From positions 1-34,726 of IMG/VR virus record IMGVR_UViG_3300042874_000020: a stretch of 34,726 bases of DNA; one strand, 5' to 3'. Position 1 is the first letter of the stretch, and the number at the start of each line of letters is the position of its first letter. This DNA comes from a virus. Below are positions 24,623 through 33,431 of the stretch, in pieces. The position numbers and the translations under genes were made by a program. Under the pieces are notes generated by a model. It was not told the origin of the DNA. It was given only the letters and a program-made list of their open reading frames with translations, and did not search any database.

Positions 24623-26163
24623 TGGCTGAGCAACCCATCCTCATCGGATCGAAACCGGGCTGTAAGCGCGACGGCACTCGCTTCGAGGGCGACAACTACA
24701 TCGACGTGCAGTGGTGTCGATTCCAACGTGGCAAGCCACGGAAGATTGGTGGCTTTCAACTGGTCACTGACACGGTGCCCGAGATCGCGCGAGGCATGAC
24801 GAGCTTCTCGCAGGACAATACGCAGTACCTGCACATCGGGCATCCCAACACAGTAGGTCAGTATCAAGTTTCGGGCGGAACACTCGTCGCGTTCAGCGAC
24901 CGCACACCTGCGGCCTTTGTCACCAGCGTCGGCAACCTGTGGCAGTTCGCGATCTTCGCGGACACATCCGGTGCGGCGCAGACGTTACTCGTCGCGCACG
25001 CTGCACAGAATGTAGCCAACATCGACAACTCGATCGGAGCGAACATCTACATCGGTGTCGTCACTGCAGCGGCGGTGCTTACCGTAGTGGGTCTCAATGC
25101 AGCGTGGAACACCAACCCTGTGAGCGGTGGCATCTGCGTCAGCGGGCAATACCTGTTCACGTTCGGTAGCAATGGCGTCATTCGTCAATCGCAGATCAAT
25201 GATCTGACGCTCCTACCGGTTGAGTTCAACATAGGTACACAGAAGATCGTCGCTGGGATGGCATTGCGCGGTTCAGGCACTGGCCCTGGCGTGTTGTTCT
25301 GGGCATTGAATGCATTGATCCGTGGAACATTCCAGGCTGGGGGTCCCCCAGATTTCGCATTCGACATCATCGCGGGGGACACCTCCATTCTCAGCTCGCA
25401 AGGTGTGGTTGAGTACGACGGGATCTACTACTGGCCGGGTGTCGATCGTTGGTTGATGTTCAATGGCGTGCTGCGTGAAATCCCCAACAACATGAATCAG
25501 AACTGGTTCTTCGATAACTTGAATTTCGCGCAGCGGCAGAAGGTGTTTGGCATCAAGATCCCACGCTATGGGGAGATTTGGTGGTGCTATCCCCGTGGCA
25601 CTGCAACCGAATGCACGCATGCGATCATCTACAACGTGCGGGAGAACTCCTGGTACGACACCGAGTTGCCCGACTCTAACGGAGTCACTCCGGGGCGTAC
25701 GGCGGGTGTCTTCGCTGACGTGTACGAGCTTCCCTTCATGGTGGACAACGTCGTTACCGGGACCGGGCGTTCGCTGTGGCAACACGAAGTGGGTTACGAC
25801 AAGTCCAGCGGGGCAAGCGCTACTGCGATTCAGTCGTACTTCGAAACACACGAACTGTCGATGCTTGAGCAAGGGCAGAGTTCGAAGTCAATGCACGTGG
25901 GTCGTGTTGAGCCTGACTTCGTTCAGGCAGGTGACATGACGATGCAGGTGAGCGGTCGAGCGAATGCGAAGGCACCTGTAACCCTAGGGCCCATCAAGAC
26001 GTTTCCAGCGGTGCCCACTGACCCGACAGACGAGACGATCAAGGTGAAAGAGATCCGTCGCCTCATGAGCTTCCGGTTTGAATCAAACGTTGCAGGTGGC
26101 AACTACGAATACGGCGACACGTACGCGCACGTTGAACCTGCTGACGGGCGGATTGAGTCGTGA
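24622..26163 (+). CDS. Tail tube/nozzle-type protein (P22 gp10/T7 gp12-like)
   Basis: Start ATG 24622 overlaps the previous TAA; the open frame begins farther 5' but only shadows the fibre gene. The 513-residue product is beta-rich with repeated Trp/Tyr and Gly turns, consistent with a beta-propeller tail protein. Segments such as ARGMTSFSQDNTQYLHIGHP, VVEYDGIYYWPGVDRWLMFN and YGEIWWCYPRGTATECTHAI resemble the tail-stabilising proteins that plug podovirus heads. With the adaptor gene just upstream, a role in the lower tail channel is likely. The exact family is by pattern only. Confidence 0.72.
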   Translation: MAEQPILIGSKPGCKRDGTRFEGDNYIDVQWCRFQRGKPRKIGGFQLVTDTVPEIARGMTSFSQDNTQYLHIGHPNTVGQYQVSGGTLVAFSDRTPAAFVTSVGNLWQFAIFADTSGAAQTLLVAHAAQNVANIDNSIGANIYIGVVTAAAVLTVVGLNAAWNTNPVSGGICVSGQYLFTFGSNGVIRQSQINDLTLLPVEFNIGTQKIVAGMALRGSGTGPGVLFWALNALIRGTFQAGGPPDFAFDIIAGDTSILSSQGVVEYDGIYYWPGVDRWLMFNGVLREIPNNMNQNWFFDNLNFAQRQKVFGIKIPRYGEIWWCYPRGTATECTHAIIYNVRENSWYDTELPDSNGVTPGRTAGVFADVYELPFMVDNVVTGTGRSLWQHEVGYDKSSGASATAIQSYFETHELSMLEQGQSSKSMHVGRVEPDFVQAGDMTMQVSGRANAKAPVTLGPIKTFPAVPTDPTDETIKVKEIRRLMSFRFESNVAGGNYEYGDTYAHVEPADGRIES

Positions 26164-26405
26164 CGATCTTGCTGCCACAAGGCTTTTCCGATGTCGTCGA
26201 GTGGGCTGACCAGATGACCCCATTGCTCGAAGAGCAGACGGCAAATTTTCCTCGCTTGGACAACCCCGAGGACTGGCAGCGATGGGCTCGTGCGGTGTTT
26301 CTGCAAGCAACGCGGACAGGTGAGGTCCCACCTGATCCATACGACTATGATGATTGGCGTGATTGGGTGATGCGACTGTACTCAACAACAGAATTCTCGG
26401 GGTAG
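26160..26405 (+). CDS. Small hypothetical tail-module protein
   Basis: The 81-residue product starts at GTG 26160, overlapping the previous TGA (GTGA). It is acidic and aromatic-rich (DWQRWARAVFLQA, DYDDWRDWVMRLY), compact and soluble. It ends 3 bases before the next gene. No family recognised; translational coupling ties it to the tail protein. Confidence 0.62.
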   Translation: MTILLPQGFSDVVEWADQMTPLLEEQTANFPRLDNPEDWQRWARAVFLQATRTGEVPPDPYDYDDWRDWVMRLYSTTEFSG

Positions 26406-26408
26406 GGA

Positions 26409-28112
26409 ATGAAGACACAGGGTGGGTTGGCACAAATGCTCGCAAGTCGTGGTGCTGACGCAACCACGGTGAAAGCTGCGCAGCAGATTGAATTGGTTCC
26501 TGGTGCGCCCGAGCTGCTCTTCACGCAAGCAGCACAGCGTCTCGCGACGAACCAAGGTGCTACGAAGAAGAACGCGCAGCAGATCCGCCTGTATTGCACG
26601 GGAGGCCTAGTGCACAAAGCACGTGGCGGTGCACTCGCGGCAGCACAGACAACTCGACGTGCGGGTCGTGGCGATGACTCGATGCTGCTGCACCTTGCGC
26701 CCGATGAGTACGACGCATTGACGAAGCTGTGGGGCAAGCCCGAGATCAATCCGAAGACGGGCATCCCCGAGTATGGCTTCCTCAGCAAGGCGTGGAAGAA
26801 AGTGAAGGGAGCCGTCAAGAAGGTCTTCAGATCCCCAATCTTCCAAACCGTCGCACCGATCGCACTCTCAATTTTTGCTCCGTGGGCAGCGCCAGCGATT
26901 GGCGCAGCGCTGGGTGCCGCAGCAGGCAGCACCACCGCAGCCATCGTTGGTAACGCAGCTCTCGGTGCGGGTATGGGTGCCATCGCCGAAGGCAGAGAAG
27001 GCCTTCTTCCGGGAGCACTCTCCGGTGGCATTGCGGGGGGGTTGGGTTCAGCAGCGGGAGCGAAGCTCGGCCTCTCTGGGACGATGGGGGACGTTGTTGG
27101 TAGTTCGCTGCTGCAAGGTGCAGGCAGCTCGTTGTCGGGCGGCGACTTCGCTGAAGGTGCCCTTGAGGGTGGCCTCAACGCAGCTATCGTGCGGCCTATG
27201 CAACAGAACCTCGCGAGTGCTGGGCGTTCAGCACTCGGGTTGGATAAAGCTCCGACGGGTGGACTCGATCTCGCTGCAACCGGATTAGAAGTCCCCTCTC
27301 CGGATCTGTCAGCGGGTCCCCTACCCGGTTTGGGTGGGGCGGGATATACCCCACCTGCTGCTGGTACGGCTGGCACTGCACAGCAAGCCATCACACCGGC
27401 AGCGAAAGGAGACATGTCGCAGTACCTTCTGCCGGGTCTCATGGCAGCGGGTGTGGTGGGGGGTGCAGGCCGCAGCTACGAGGAAGGTCAACCACCGTCA
27501 ACGCCTGAGGGCTTCGATACCCCGTTGCCCCAGTACGAGTTGAACCGACAACGGATGAGTCCGTTGAGTGCAGCGGCGTATTACACGTACGGTCAGCCCG
27601 GTGCGGCACAGACAGGTCAGCGTCTGTTCCTTGGCCCCGAAGCGGTTGCACAACCTCCGGGTGGGCTGGCGGCTGCAACGGGAGCTGGCGCTGTGGGCGG
27701 TGGTTCCATCATCCTGCCGCCCGGTAACACGGGTGCGATGCAGCGACAAGCGTTGACGAAGCAGGGGTGGACGTTCAACCCCACGACTAACGAGATGATT
27801 CCGCCGCAAGCCGCACCGAAGCGAGCGGCACATGGTGCATTAGTGCAGGGACCGGGCACCGGGAGGTCCGATGATATTGATGCAAAACTATCTGACGGCG
27901 AGTACGTCGTGGACGCTGAAACTGTCGCACTGCTCGGCGATGGGTCCGGTTCTGCCGGTGCCCGAAGACTTGATGAGATGCGAAAAGCCATCCGTCAGCA
28001 CAAAGCCAAGAAGCTCGCGAAAGGGGAGTTCACGCACAAGGCGAAAGCGCCGATGAAGTACATGGGGAATGCCGCATTGCGGCGATCACGGATCGCAGCA
28101 GGGAGAGCGTAG
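26409..28112 (+). CDS. Internal virion (ejection) protein, Ala/Gly-rich
   Basis: The 567-residue product has a polar N-terminus with CTGGLVHKARGGAL, a hydrophobic Ala/Gly-rich stretch at about residues 135-290 that could insert in membranes, a Pro/Gly-rich middle, and the motif GRSDDIDAKLSDGEYVVDA followed by LLGDGSGSAGARRLDEM. I know that last motif from tape-measure-like and internal proteins of many phages. The C-terminus is basic. Podoviruses eject such proteins to build a channel through the host envelope. It is the first of a run of four similarly unusual proteins. Role inferred from composition and context. Confidence 0.7.
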   Translation: MKTQGGLAQMLASRGADATTVKAAQQIELVPGAPELLFTQAAQRLATNQGATKKNAQQIRLYCTGGLVHKARGGALAAAQTTRRAGRGDDSMLLHLAPDEYDALTKLWGKPEINPKTGIPEYGFLSKAWKKVKGAVKKVFRSPIFQTVAPIALSIFAPWAAPAIGAALGAAAGSTTAAIVGNAALGAGMGAIAEGREGLLPGALSGGIAGGLGSAAGAKLGLSGTMGDVVGSSLLQGAGSSLSGGDFAEGALEGGLNAAIVRPMQQNLASAGRSALGLDKAPTGGLDLAATGLEVPSPDLSAGPLPGLGGAGYTPPAAGTAGTAQQAITPAAKGDMSQYLLPGLMAAGVVGGAGRSYEEGQPPSTPEGFDTPLPQYELNRQRMSPLSAAAYYTYGQPGAAQTGQRLFLGPEAVAQPPGGLAAATGAGAVGGGSIILPPGNTGAMQRQALTKQGWTFNPTTNEMIPPQAAPKRAAHGALVQGPGTGRSDDIDAKLSDGEYVVDAETVALLGDGSGSAGARRLDEMRKAIRQHKAKKLAKGEFTHKAKAPMKYMGNAALRRSRIAAGRA

Positions 28113-29363
28113 ATGTCCAGCATCACTGACTTTTTGTTTGAGGGGCAACCCCCAAAGTCGGTCACAACCTACGGGCAGACAGTCGAGAACGTCCCCAAGT
28201 GGATGTCCGACTATACGCAGGGACTGATCGCACGCGCGAACGCCGCTGCAGCTGAGCCGTTCCAACCGTACGAAGGCCCGCGCATCGCAGGCTTCTCTCC
28301 GGAGCAGGAGCAGGCGTTCGGGTTAGCCGAGCAGAACGTGGGTGCGTATCAGCCGTACCTCGAAGCGGGTGCTGAGGCTACTGCTGGTGGACTAGAGCAA
28401 GCAGCGCGTGCTGGCAGGACCGACGTACGTGGCGCAGCGCAGCCATACCTCGACGATGCATCGGGTAGCTTTACTGATCCTGGCAACGTCGAAGCGTACA
28501 TGAACCCGTACGTTCAGAACGTGCTCAATCGGCAAGAGAGCCTGGCAAATCGCACGCTGTCGGAGAGGTTCCTGCCGCAGCTCCAACGGACGTTCGCAGG
28601 GGCAGGGCAGTACGGCTCACGCGGTGGCTTCGGTTCAATGGAAGACATCGGTGTCAGGGGCGTGCGTGACATCCAGGAGAACTTGGAAGAACAGCGCCTC
28701 GCCACGCTTGGTCAGGCGTATGGGCAGGCGGCAGACATCTATGGTGCTGACCGGGGACGTTCCGCAACGCTTGCACAGACGGCGGGGGGGCTCGAACAAG
28801 CGACGGGTCAGCTTGGAATCCTCGGTGCGAATGCGCAGATCCAAGGGGCCAACCAACTTGGCCAGATGGGAGAGGAGGCGTCGAAGCTCGGTGCTATCGA
28901 TGCAGCATCGCTCGAAGCCATTGGCAACGCACGGCAACAGCAGGGTCAGCGCAGTCTTGATCTCGCGTACGGAGACTTCCAGGAGCAACGCGACCTGCCC
29001 CTTAGACGAGTTGGTTTCATGTCGGACATCATTCGGGGGCTGCCCGCATCAGCGATCGGCGGCACGAAGACCACCACCGAAGTGGGTCCCGCATCGATCT
29101 ACCAGCCGTCAGGTCTATCGCAGATCGCGGGTGCATACGGCGTGTACAAAGGTCTCAAGGAAGCACGTGGTGGTGGGGTCCGTGCAGCGGAGGGTGGCTA
29201 CATCGACAACGAGACGGGCCAGTACATCGAAGATCAAACGGCACCGATGGTCGATCACCCTGCGCACTACGGCGGCATGAACGACTACGCGATCGGAGGG
29301 CTGGCGCGCTACGCCCGTGGGGGAAAGTTGCGACGTCGGATGGAGTTGATGAGTATGCGTTAG
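28113..29363 (+). CDS. Internal virion protein; possible -1 frameshift near its end
   Basis: The 416-residue product starts SSITDFLFEGQPPKSVTTYG and is mostly alpha-helical and Gln/Ala/Gly-rich (GFSPEQEQAFGLAEQNVGAY, then long helices), a pattern seen in podoviral ejection proteins. The C-terminus has AEGGYIDNE and AIGGLARYARGGKL, the same Gly-Gly motifs found in neighbouring proteins. Eleven codons before its stop lies GGGAAAG (29321-29327) in the phase G GGA AAG, and the -1 frame remains open to 29572, so a longer 486-residue form may be made. ATG 28113 has GGGAGAG upstream. Confidence 0.75.
   Translation: MSSITDFLFEGQPPKSVTTYGQTVENVPKWMSDYTQGLIARANAAAAEPFQPYEGPRIAGFSPEQEQAFGLAEQNVGAYQPYLEAGAEATAGGLEQAARAGRTDVRGAAQPYLDDASGSFTDPGNVEAYMNPYVQNVLNRQESLANRTLSERFLPQLQRTFAGAGQYGSRGGFGSMEDIGVRGVRDIQENLEEQRLATLGQAYGQAADIYGADRGRSATLAQTAGGLEQATGQLGILGANAQIQGANQLGQMGEEASKLGAIDAASLEAIGNARQQQGQRSLDLAYGDFQEQRDLPLRRVGFMSDIIRGLPASAIGGTKTTTEVGPASIYQPSGLSQIAGAYGVYKGLKEARGGGVRAAEGGYIDNETGQYIEDQTAPMVDHPAHYGGMNDYAIGGLARYARGGKLRRRMELMSMR
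29321..29327 (+). promoter_or_regulatory. Candidate -1 ribosomal slippery heptamer
   Basis: GGGAAAG is read as G GGA AAG in the frame of the 28113 gene, fitting X-XXY-YYZ. The same heptamer in the same phase drives the lambda G/GT frameshift. A GGAGGG lies at 29295-29300, about 20 bases upstream, farther than usual for a stimulatory Shine-Dalgarno. A possible GCTGCG/CGCAGC stem lies near 29380-29407, also too far for a classical stimulator. Site clear; function inferred. Confidence 0.55.
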
Positions 29364-29572
29364 GGGGTCTCGCACAAGCGCTGCGGGGGATCGGTGCTCG
29401 CGCAGCTGCAGCAGGGAAAAGTATGTTGGGGCGAGCATCGAACTGGGCACGTTCGCTGACAGGTCGGGGTCGACAGCAACCCGGACTGCGAGCTGCGGCG
29501 CGTTGGATCTATCCGCACTGTGACCTAACAACGGATGCACAGGGTGCAATCAAACTAGAGGACGAGGACTGA
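29327..29572 (+). CDS. -1-frame C-terminal extension of the 28113 gene (or separate small ORF)
   Basis: After slippage at 29321-29327 the -1 frame encodes 81 residues with no stop until TGA 29570-29572, which overlaps the next ATG (TGATG) as neighbouring genes do. The extension begins VATSDGVDEYALGGLAQALRG; DEYALGGLAQ closely echoes NDYAIGGLAR of the unshifted frame just upstream, arguing that it is real protein of the same kind. It continues with an Ala/Arg-rich helix and ends IKLEDED. It fills the only gap over 100 bases in the window. Alternatives are an ancestral gene split by a point frameshift, or a 49-residue ORF from ATG 29423, which has AGGG upstream. Confidence 0.55.
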   Translation, partial: VATSDGVDEYALGGLAQALRGIGARAAAAGKSMLGRASNWARSLTGRGRQQPGLRAAARWIYPHCDLTTDAQGAIKLEDED

Positions 29573-30966
29573 TGGCACGCAAACGGCGGTACCAAAGTGG
29601 TGGCCTCGCTGAAGTAGCAGGCATCGATCCGTACGACGAAGACGCCATGGAAGAGGCTGCGAGCACGGGTGCTCTTGAAGCAGTGGCTACCCCTGCGGAA
29701 GAGATCGTCGACAACACGGTGTCGTCGGGTAGCGTGCAAGAGTCATTGAAGGCATCGCGCGCCCTCAACAAGATGACGTACGAAAAAGCGCTCGAACGAT
29801 TGAAGGTGGGACGCGACGCGTTGATGGCAATGAATCCCCAGGACAAGTCGTCGAAGTGGCTGGCACTTGCGCAGGGTATGTTGGCTCCGACACGGACTGG
29901 TGGTTTCGGCGAGTCAGTCAGCACCACAGCCGGGTTGCTCCGTCAGCAACAGGAGCTTACGAACAAGAGTGATATGGATCGCCAGCAAGCCCTGCAGGAA
30001 ATAAACAAGCAGGAAGCCGACGCAGAAGCGGGTTATGCCGAGCGCGACATCGACCTCACTGAAAAGGAAGCGACCCAAGCAACGCAAGCACGCGCACGAA
30101 TGCTGCCGAGTTACAACGGCATCGTTAAGTCCGGGGATCAGGCTGCGAAGTTGGGGCTAGATCCCTCCAAGGATCACGTCGTTCGTGTTGATTCTGTGAT
30201 GGACCCCAGCGGCAACGTCACAACGAAGCTGAGCACTCTTGAAGGAGAAGTCCTTGACGTCGCGGTATCGACGAACCCGGAGACGGTTTCTGGAACGACA
30301 ACCGCACGTGAAGAAGCGGAAGGTGCTACCGGCACCCACCTGAGAAACATCGATGCTGCGGTGGGCGCAATGGCAGTCGCGCCGAAGATCAAAGATGCGT
30401 ACCGCATCCTGGCAAAAATCAAAGCGAACGGCGGCAAGACGAGCGGCTTGAAGACCGACCTGCTCAAGTTCACAGAGTACTTCGGCATCACGGAGGATAC
30501 GATTCCGGAAGGGGTCGACTTGCTCACACTGCAGAGCAAGGTAGGTGGCGCGATCCTGGATCAGCTGCTGAGGCTCACGGGTAGTAAGACGGACTTCGAG
30601 TACCGGAAGATCGAAGAGCAGCATTCTCGGTTGACGGCGAACGTCGACACGAACATGAAGGTCCTCGATGAGATGAGTAAGACCTACGACAATGTGATCG
30701 AGCGGGGCTACACATCGACAGGCCAACTCAAAGACCAGAACTACGGGCAGTATGCTCGTAACCAGATCGACTCCTACCGGAAGCAACAATCGGCTACCGG
30801 TGGGGGCGGGCCGAGCCGTGTGCCCCCCACTGCAGCTGTTGACATCTTCCTGGATCGCATCGGGCGGGCCCCCGACAAGGCGGCAGAACTGAAGCTGTTC
30901 CAAAAACGCTACGACATCTCAGATGACCTGAAGGTGGAGCTGCGTAAATTAGGAGTCGGAATCTGA
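29572..30966 (+). CDS. Putative internal virion protein, helical
   Basis: The 464-residue product begins ARKRRYQSGGLAEVAG, again with the Gly-Gly motif, then an acidic region and long Ala/Glu/Gln/Lys helices (LLRQQQELTNKSDMDRQQAL...). The C-terminal third has LTGSKTDFEYRKIEEQHSRL and ends in a small helical domain (AVDIFLDRIGRAPDKAAELK). No membrane segment or enzyme motif is visible. The ATG overlaps the preceding -1-frame stop, and its TGA overlaps the next ATG. Ejection-protein role is from context. Confidence 0.68.
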   Translation: MARKRRYQSGGLAEVAGIDPYDEDAMEEAASTGALEAVATPAEEIVDNTVSSGSVQESLKASRALNKMTYEKALERLKVGRDALMAMNPQDKSSKWLALAQGMLAPTRTGGFGESVSTTAGLLRQQQELTNKSDMDRQQALQEINKQEADAEAGYAERDIDLTEKEATQATQARARMLPSYNGIVKSGDQAAKLGLDPSKDHVVRVDSVMDPSGNVTTKLSTLEGEVLDVAVSTNPETVSGTTTAREEAEGATGTHLRNIDAAVGAMAVAPKIKDAYRILAKIKANGGKTSGLKTDLLKFTEYFGITEDTIPEGVDLLTLQSKVGGAILDQLLRLTGSKTDFEYRKIEEQHSRLTANVDTNMKVLDEMSKTYDNVIERGYTSTGQLKDQNYGQYARNQIDSYRKQQSATGGGGPSRVPPTAAVDIFLDRIGRAPDKAAELKLFQKRYDISDDLKVELRKLGVGI

Positions 30967-32864
30967 TGGCTGCTGAAGAGGATCCGTATGCAGAGTTCGA
31001 TGCGGACTTTGATCCGTATGCGATGTTGGATGAGCAGCCTGCGGAAGAAGAAGAGAAGACTCCCTTCCCAGAGAAGCGCGGAACGTCGCGCGCATCCATC
31101 CAACTGCCTGAGGTTGCACAGCTAGGCACCCGGAAATTTCTTCCGCCTGCCGAAGGTGTGAGAGGCGCAGCGAAGAACGCAGGCGTGACAGCTGCCATAC
31201 TGACGACGTCAGATCCCGCTGAGATTGCGAAGATGCTGGCCGCACAGAACCCGGACGTTGGTATCACGTACGCACCGGACGGAGCCCTCATTGCAACTAA
31301 CAACGCCAATGGGGCGCAAGCGGTTATCAATCGTCCAGGTGCCAGCTACATGGATATCCTGCAGACGTTGGGCCTTGCGTCAGCATTCACACCGATCGGT
31401 GGTCTCGCAGCTGGGGCTACAGCTGTGCCGCTGATGGCTGCACGCACAGCAATCACCGAGACGGCGAAGAAGAAAGCACTGAATGAAGCTACGAAAGCTG
31501 CTGTAGGGACGATGACCGTTGGGTCCGGTGTAACAGAAGGCGCGCTACAAGCGGGGCAATCACTGGCGGGTGGCGAATTCAACGCGGGAGACGTTGCCCT
31601 CAGCGCTGCTGCTGGTGCGATACCAGAGTACATCGCAAAGCCTGTTGTCGGTGCAACGACGAAGCTGCTCCCAGGTTCCTTGCAAGAAGCAAAGAATGTC
31701 CTGCCAACTTCGTTGGGGGGCAAGAGTACTCAAGAGGCTGCCAAAGAAATCGCCCCGGCGACGATCACACAAGCGTTGCAGTACGCGGAAGACACCGGCA
31801 AGAAGATCGCAACGTCGGACGCACTCTTCGAGAAGCTGACGCCACCGCTGAAAATCTTCTTCAAGATGGCTGAGCGAATCCCTCTCACCGGCTTGGGTTC
31901 AACTCGCGTGAAGCAGCAAGCGCAGCGTGCGGACACCCTGACTGAGCTAGCACACGAGTACAACATCGACGTCGATACTGACTTGGGTCAGGAGATCGCG
32001 CAGTCGTTTGTCGATCGCATGGTCAGGGCGAGGTTCTGGGGGGCGAACAAGAACCCCACAACAGATCAGTTGGGGCGCGCCTGGAAACGTGAGAGTGACA
32101 TGATCACTGATCGGGTGCTGCGCAAGCACGTAGCGAACGGTGACCTCAACGGTGACATCGTGGACAAGCTGCTTGACTCCGACAGACCTGTCCTCATGCG
32201 AGAGTTGTTCGGGAAGCTCACACCGGATGGCCGGCGAGCTGTGCGCCAACGATTCATGTCGAAAGCGTTGGAGGCGGGGAAGTGGCGACCAGACGCTGCA
32301 CCGCAATCGGTGGATCCCACCAAGTTCGCTGCGTTTATGGACACACCTGAAGCTCGCAGATCAATCAGGATCCTATTCAGCGAGCGTGATCAAGAGGTGC
32401 TAGCGGGTGCGCGTGAATACCTGAAGATCACGCAGAAGGCGCAGACGGCAGGCAAGGGTCTCGGCATGGCAGCCTCCGCTGGAGTGGCAGGTGTATCCCT
32501 CATGGCTGAGATGTTGAATGCCCTCGTCGGCACTCTTGCGGTTACCAGTGCTGTGGCACACACGGTTGAGAGTGACGTCATGCGTAACCAGTTCCTCCGA
32601 CTTGCACATGCCAAGGGCAATCCGGAAGCAACGGAAGCGATCATGAACGCGATCCGGCCAGCCATCGTGGCAGGGGCTGAGCAGTGGAGGCAGCAGCGCT
32701 ACGACCTGCCCCAGGTCGACATCCCTGAGATCACACCGGACATGTTGAAGACGGAAAGCCAAAAGAAGATGTCTGAGTTGAAGCGTCGAGCCAAGGAGAG
32801 CACCTCCGGACTCGCCGAGCTTCCGTCACGAATCATTCAAATGCTCCAAGGAGCAGCACCGTAA
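30966..32864 (+). CDS. Putative internal virion (ejection) protein with hydrophobic segments
   Basis: The 632-residue product has an acidic disordered N-terminus with repeated DPYA (residues 6-20), a hydrophobic Ala/Gly-rich segment at about 124-165 (LGLASAFTPIGGLAAGATAV), a large helical middle, and a second hydrophobic segment at about 496-535 (MAASAGVAGVSLMAEMLNAL). Such potential membrane-inserting stretches in a late virion protein fit a DNA-ejection channel component. The C-terminus is helical and basic. It overlaps its upstream neighbour (TGATG). No peptidoglycan hydrolase motif was seen. Role inferred. Confidence 0.68.
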   Translation: MAAEEDPYAEFDADFDPYAMLDEQPAEEEEKTPFPEKRGTSRASIQLPEVAQLGTRKFLPPAEGVRGAAKNAGVTAAILTTSDPAEIAKMLAAQNPDVGITYAPDGALIATNNANGAQAVINRPGASYMDILQTLGLASAFTPIGGLAAGATAVPLMAARTAITETAKKKALNEATKAAVGTMTVGSGVTEGALQAGQSLAGGEFNAGDVALSAAAGAIPEYIAKPVVGATTKLLPGSLQEAKNVLPTSLGGKSTQEAAKEIAPATITQALQYAEDTGKKIATSDALFEKLTPPLKIFFKMAERIPLTGLGSTRVKQQAQRADTLTELAHEYNIDVDTDLGQEIAQSFVDRMVRARFWGANKNPTTDQLGRAWKRESDMITDRVLRKHVANGDLNGDIVDKLLDSDRPVLMRELFGKLTPDGRRAVRQRFMSKALEAGKWRPDAAPQSVDPTKFAAFMDTPEARRSIRILFSERDQEVLAGAREYLKITQKAQTAGKGLGMAASAGVAGVSLMAEMLNALVGTLAVTSAVAHTVESDVMRNQFLRLAHAKGNPEATEAIMNAIRPAIVAGAEQWRQQRYDLPQVDIPEITPDMLKTESQKKMSELKRRAKESTSGLAELPSRIIQMLQGAAP

Positions 32865-33431
32865 ATGCCAGCAGTACGACGCCGGACCATTCGAAACAGA
32901 GCGGGGCGGTTACTCGCCGAGCGTGATCGTTTGTTCCTGCCTAACCATTTGGAGCAGGTACGCGCCATCGCGATGCGCGGCATCACCGAAGAAGAGATGT
33001 CGGAGATCTTCGACATTTCGGAGCGTGAGATCACGCGGTGGAAGAAACAGTACCCCCTGTTCAAGAAAGCCCTCGAAGAGGGTTACACCGACGCGGATCA
33101 AGCGGTGATGTCTGCGCTGTACCAGTCAGCCGTTGGCTACTCGCATGACGAAGAGAAGGTGTTCCAGTGGGACGGTGCGATCGTGCGCGCTGATACCATC
33201 AAGCACTACAAGCCTGACCTCCCGTCGATCAAGTTCTGGATGACCAACCGTGCTCGTGAGCATTGGAAGGATCGCCAGCAGATCGGCGTCAACGGCGGTA
33301 CCAACGACAACGCACCGATTGGTCTGCGCGACGAGACGAAGCTCGAAGTAATGGCGAGCATCCTCGCGTTGATCCAACCGAAACCCGACAGCGTGACCAT
33401 CGATGGCCGAACCGGGCAAGTCGAACCGTAA
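32865..33431 (+). CDS. terS: Terminase small subunit-like protein
   Basis: The 188-residue product has a helix-turn-helix at about residues 31-61 (RAIAMRGITEEEMSEIFDIS then EREITRWKKQYPLFKKAL) followed by ADQAVMSALYQSAVGYSH, a combination typical of phage small terminases that recognise viral DNA and load it onto TerL. Beyond this lies an EEK...KHYKPDLPSIKFWMTNR region that also fits the family, where it contacts other subunits. AAGGAG lies upstream of ATG 32865. It is unusually placed about 30 kb from terL within this window, though the two could be near neighbours if the genome is circularly permuted. Its 3' end overlaps the next gene by 29 bases. Confidence 0.75.
   Translation: MPAVRRRTIRNRAGRLLAERDRLFLPNHLEQVRAIAMRGITEEEMSEIFDISEREITRWKKQYPLFKKALEEGYTDADQAVMSALYQSAVGYSHDEEKVFQWDGAIVRADTIKHYKPDLPSIKFWMTNRAREHWKDRQQIGVNGGTNDNAPIGLRDETKLEVMASILALIQPKPDSVTIDGRTGQVEP

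Noticed and set aside
26345-27442. Long reverse-strand open frame (365 codons)
   Set aside because: It lies entirely opposite the Ala/Gly-rich ejection gene, is Pro/Ala-rich low complexity and has no ribosome-binding site or domain.
28624-29280. Forward overlapping open frame (218 codons) inside the 28113 gene
   Set aside because: Composition is Arg/Ser/Thr-rich without motif, unlike the HNH case, and it is explained by codon bias of the main gene.
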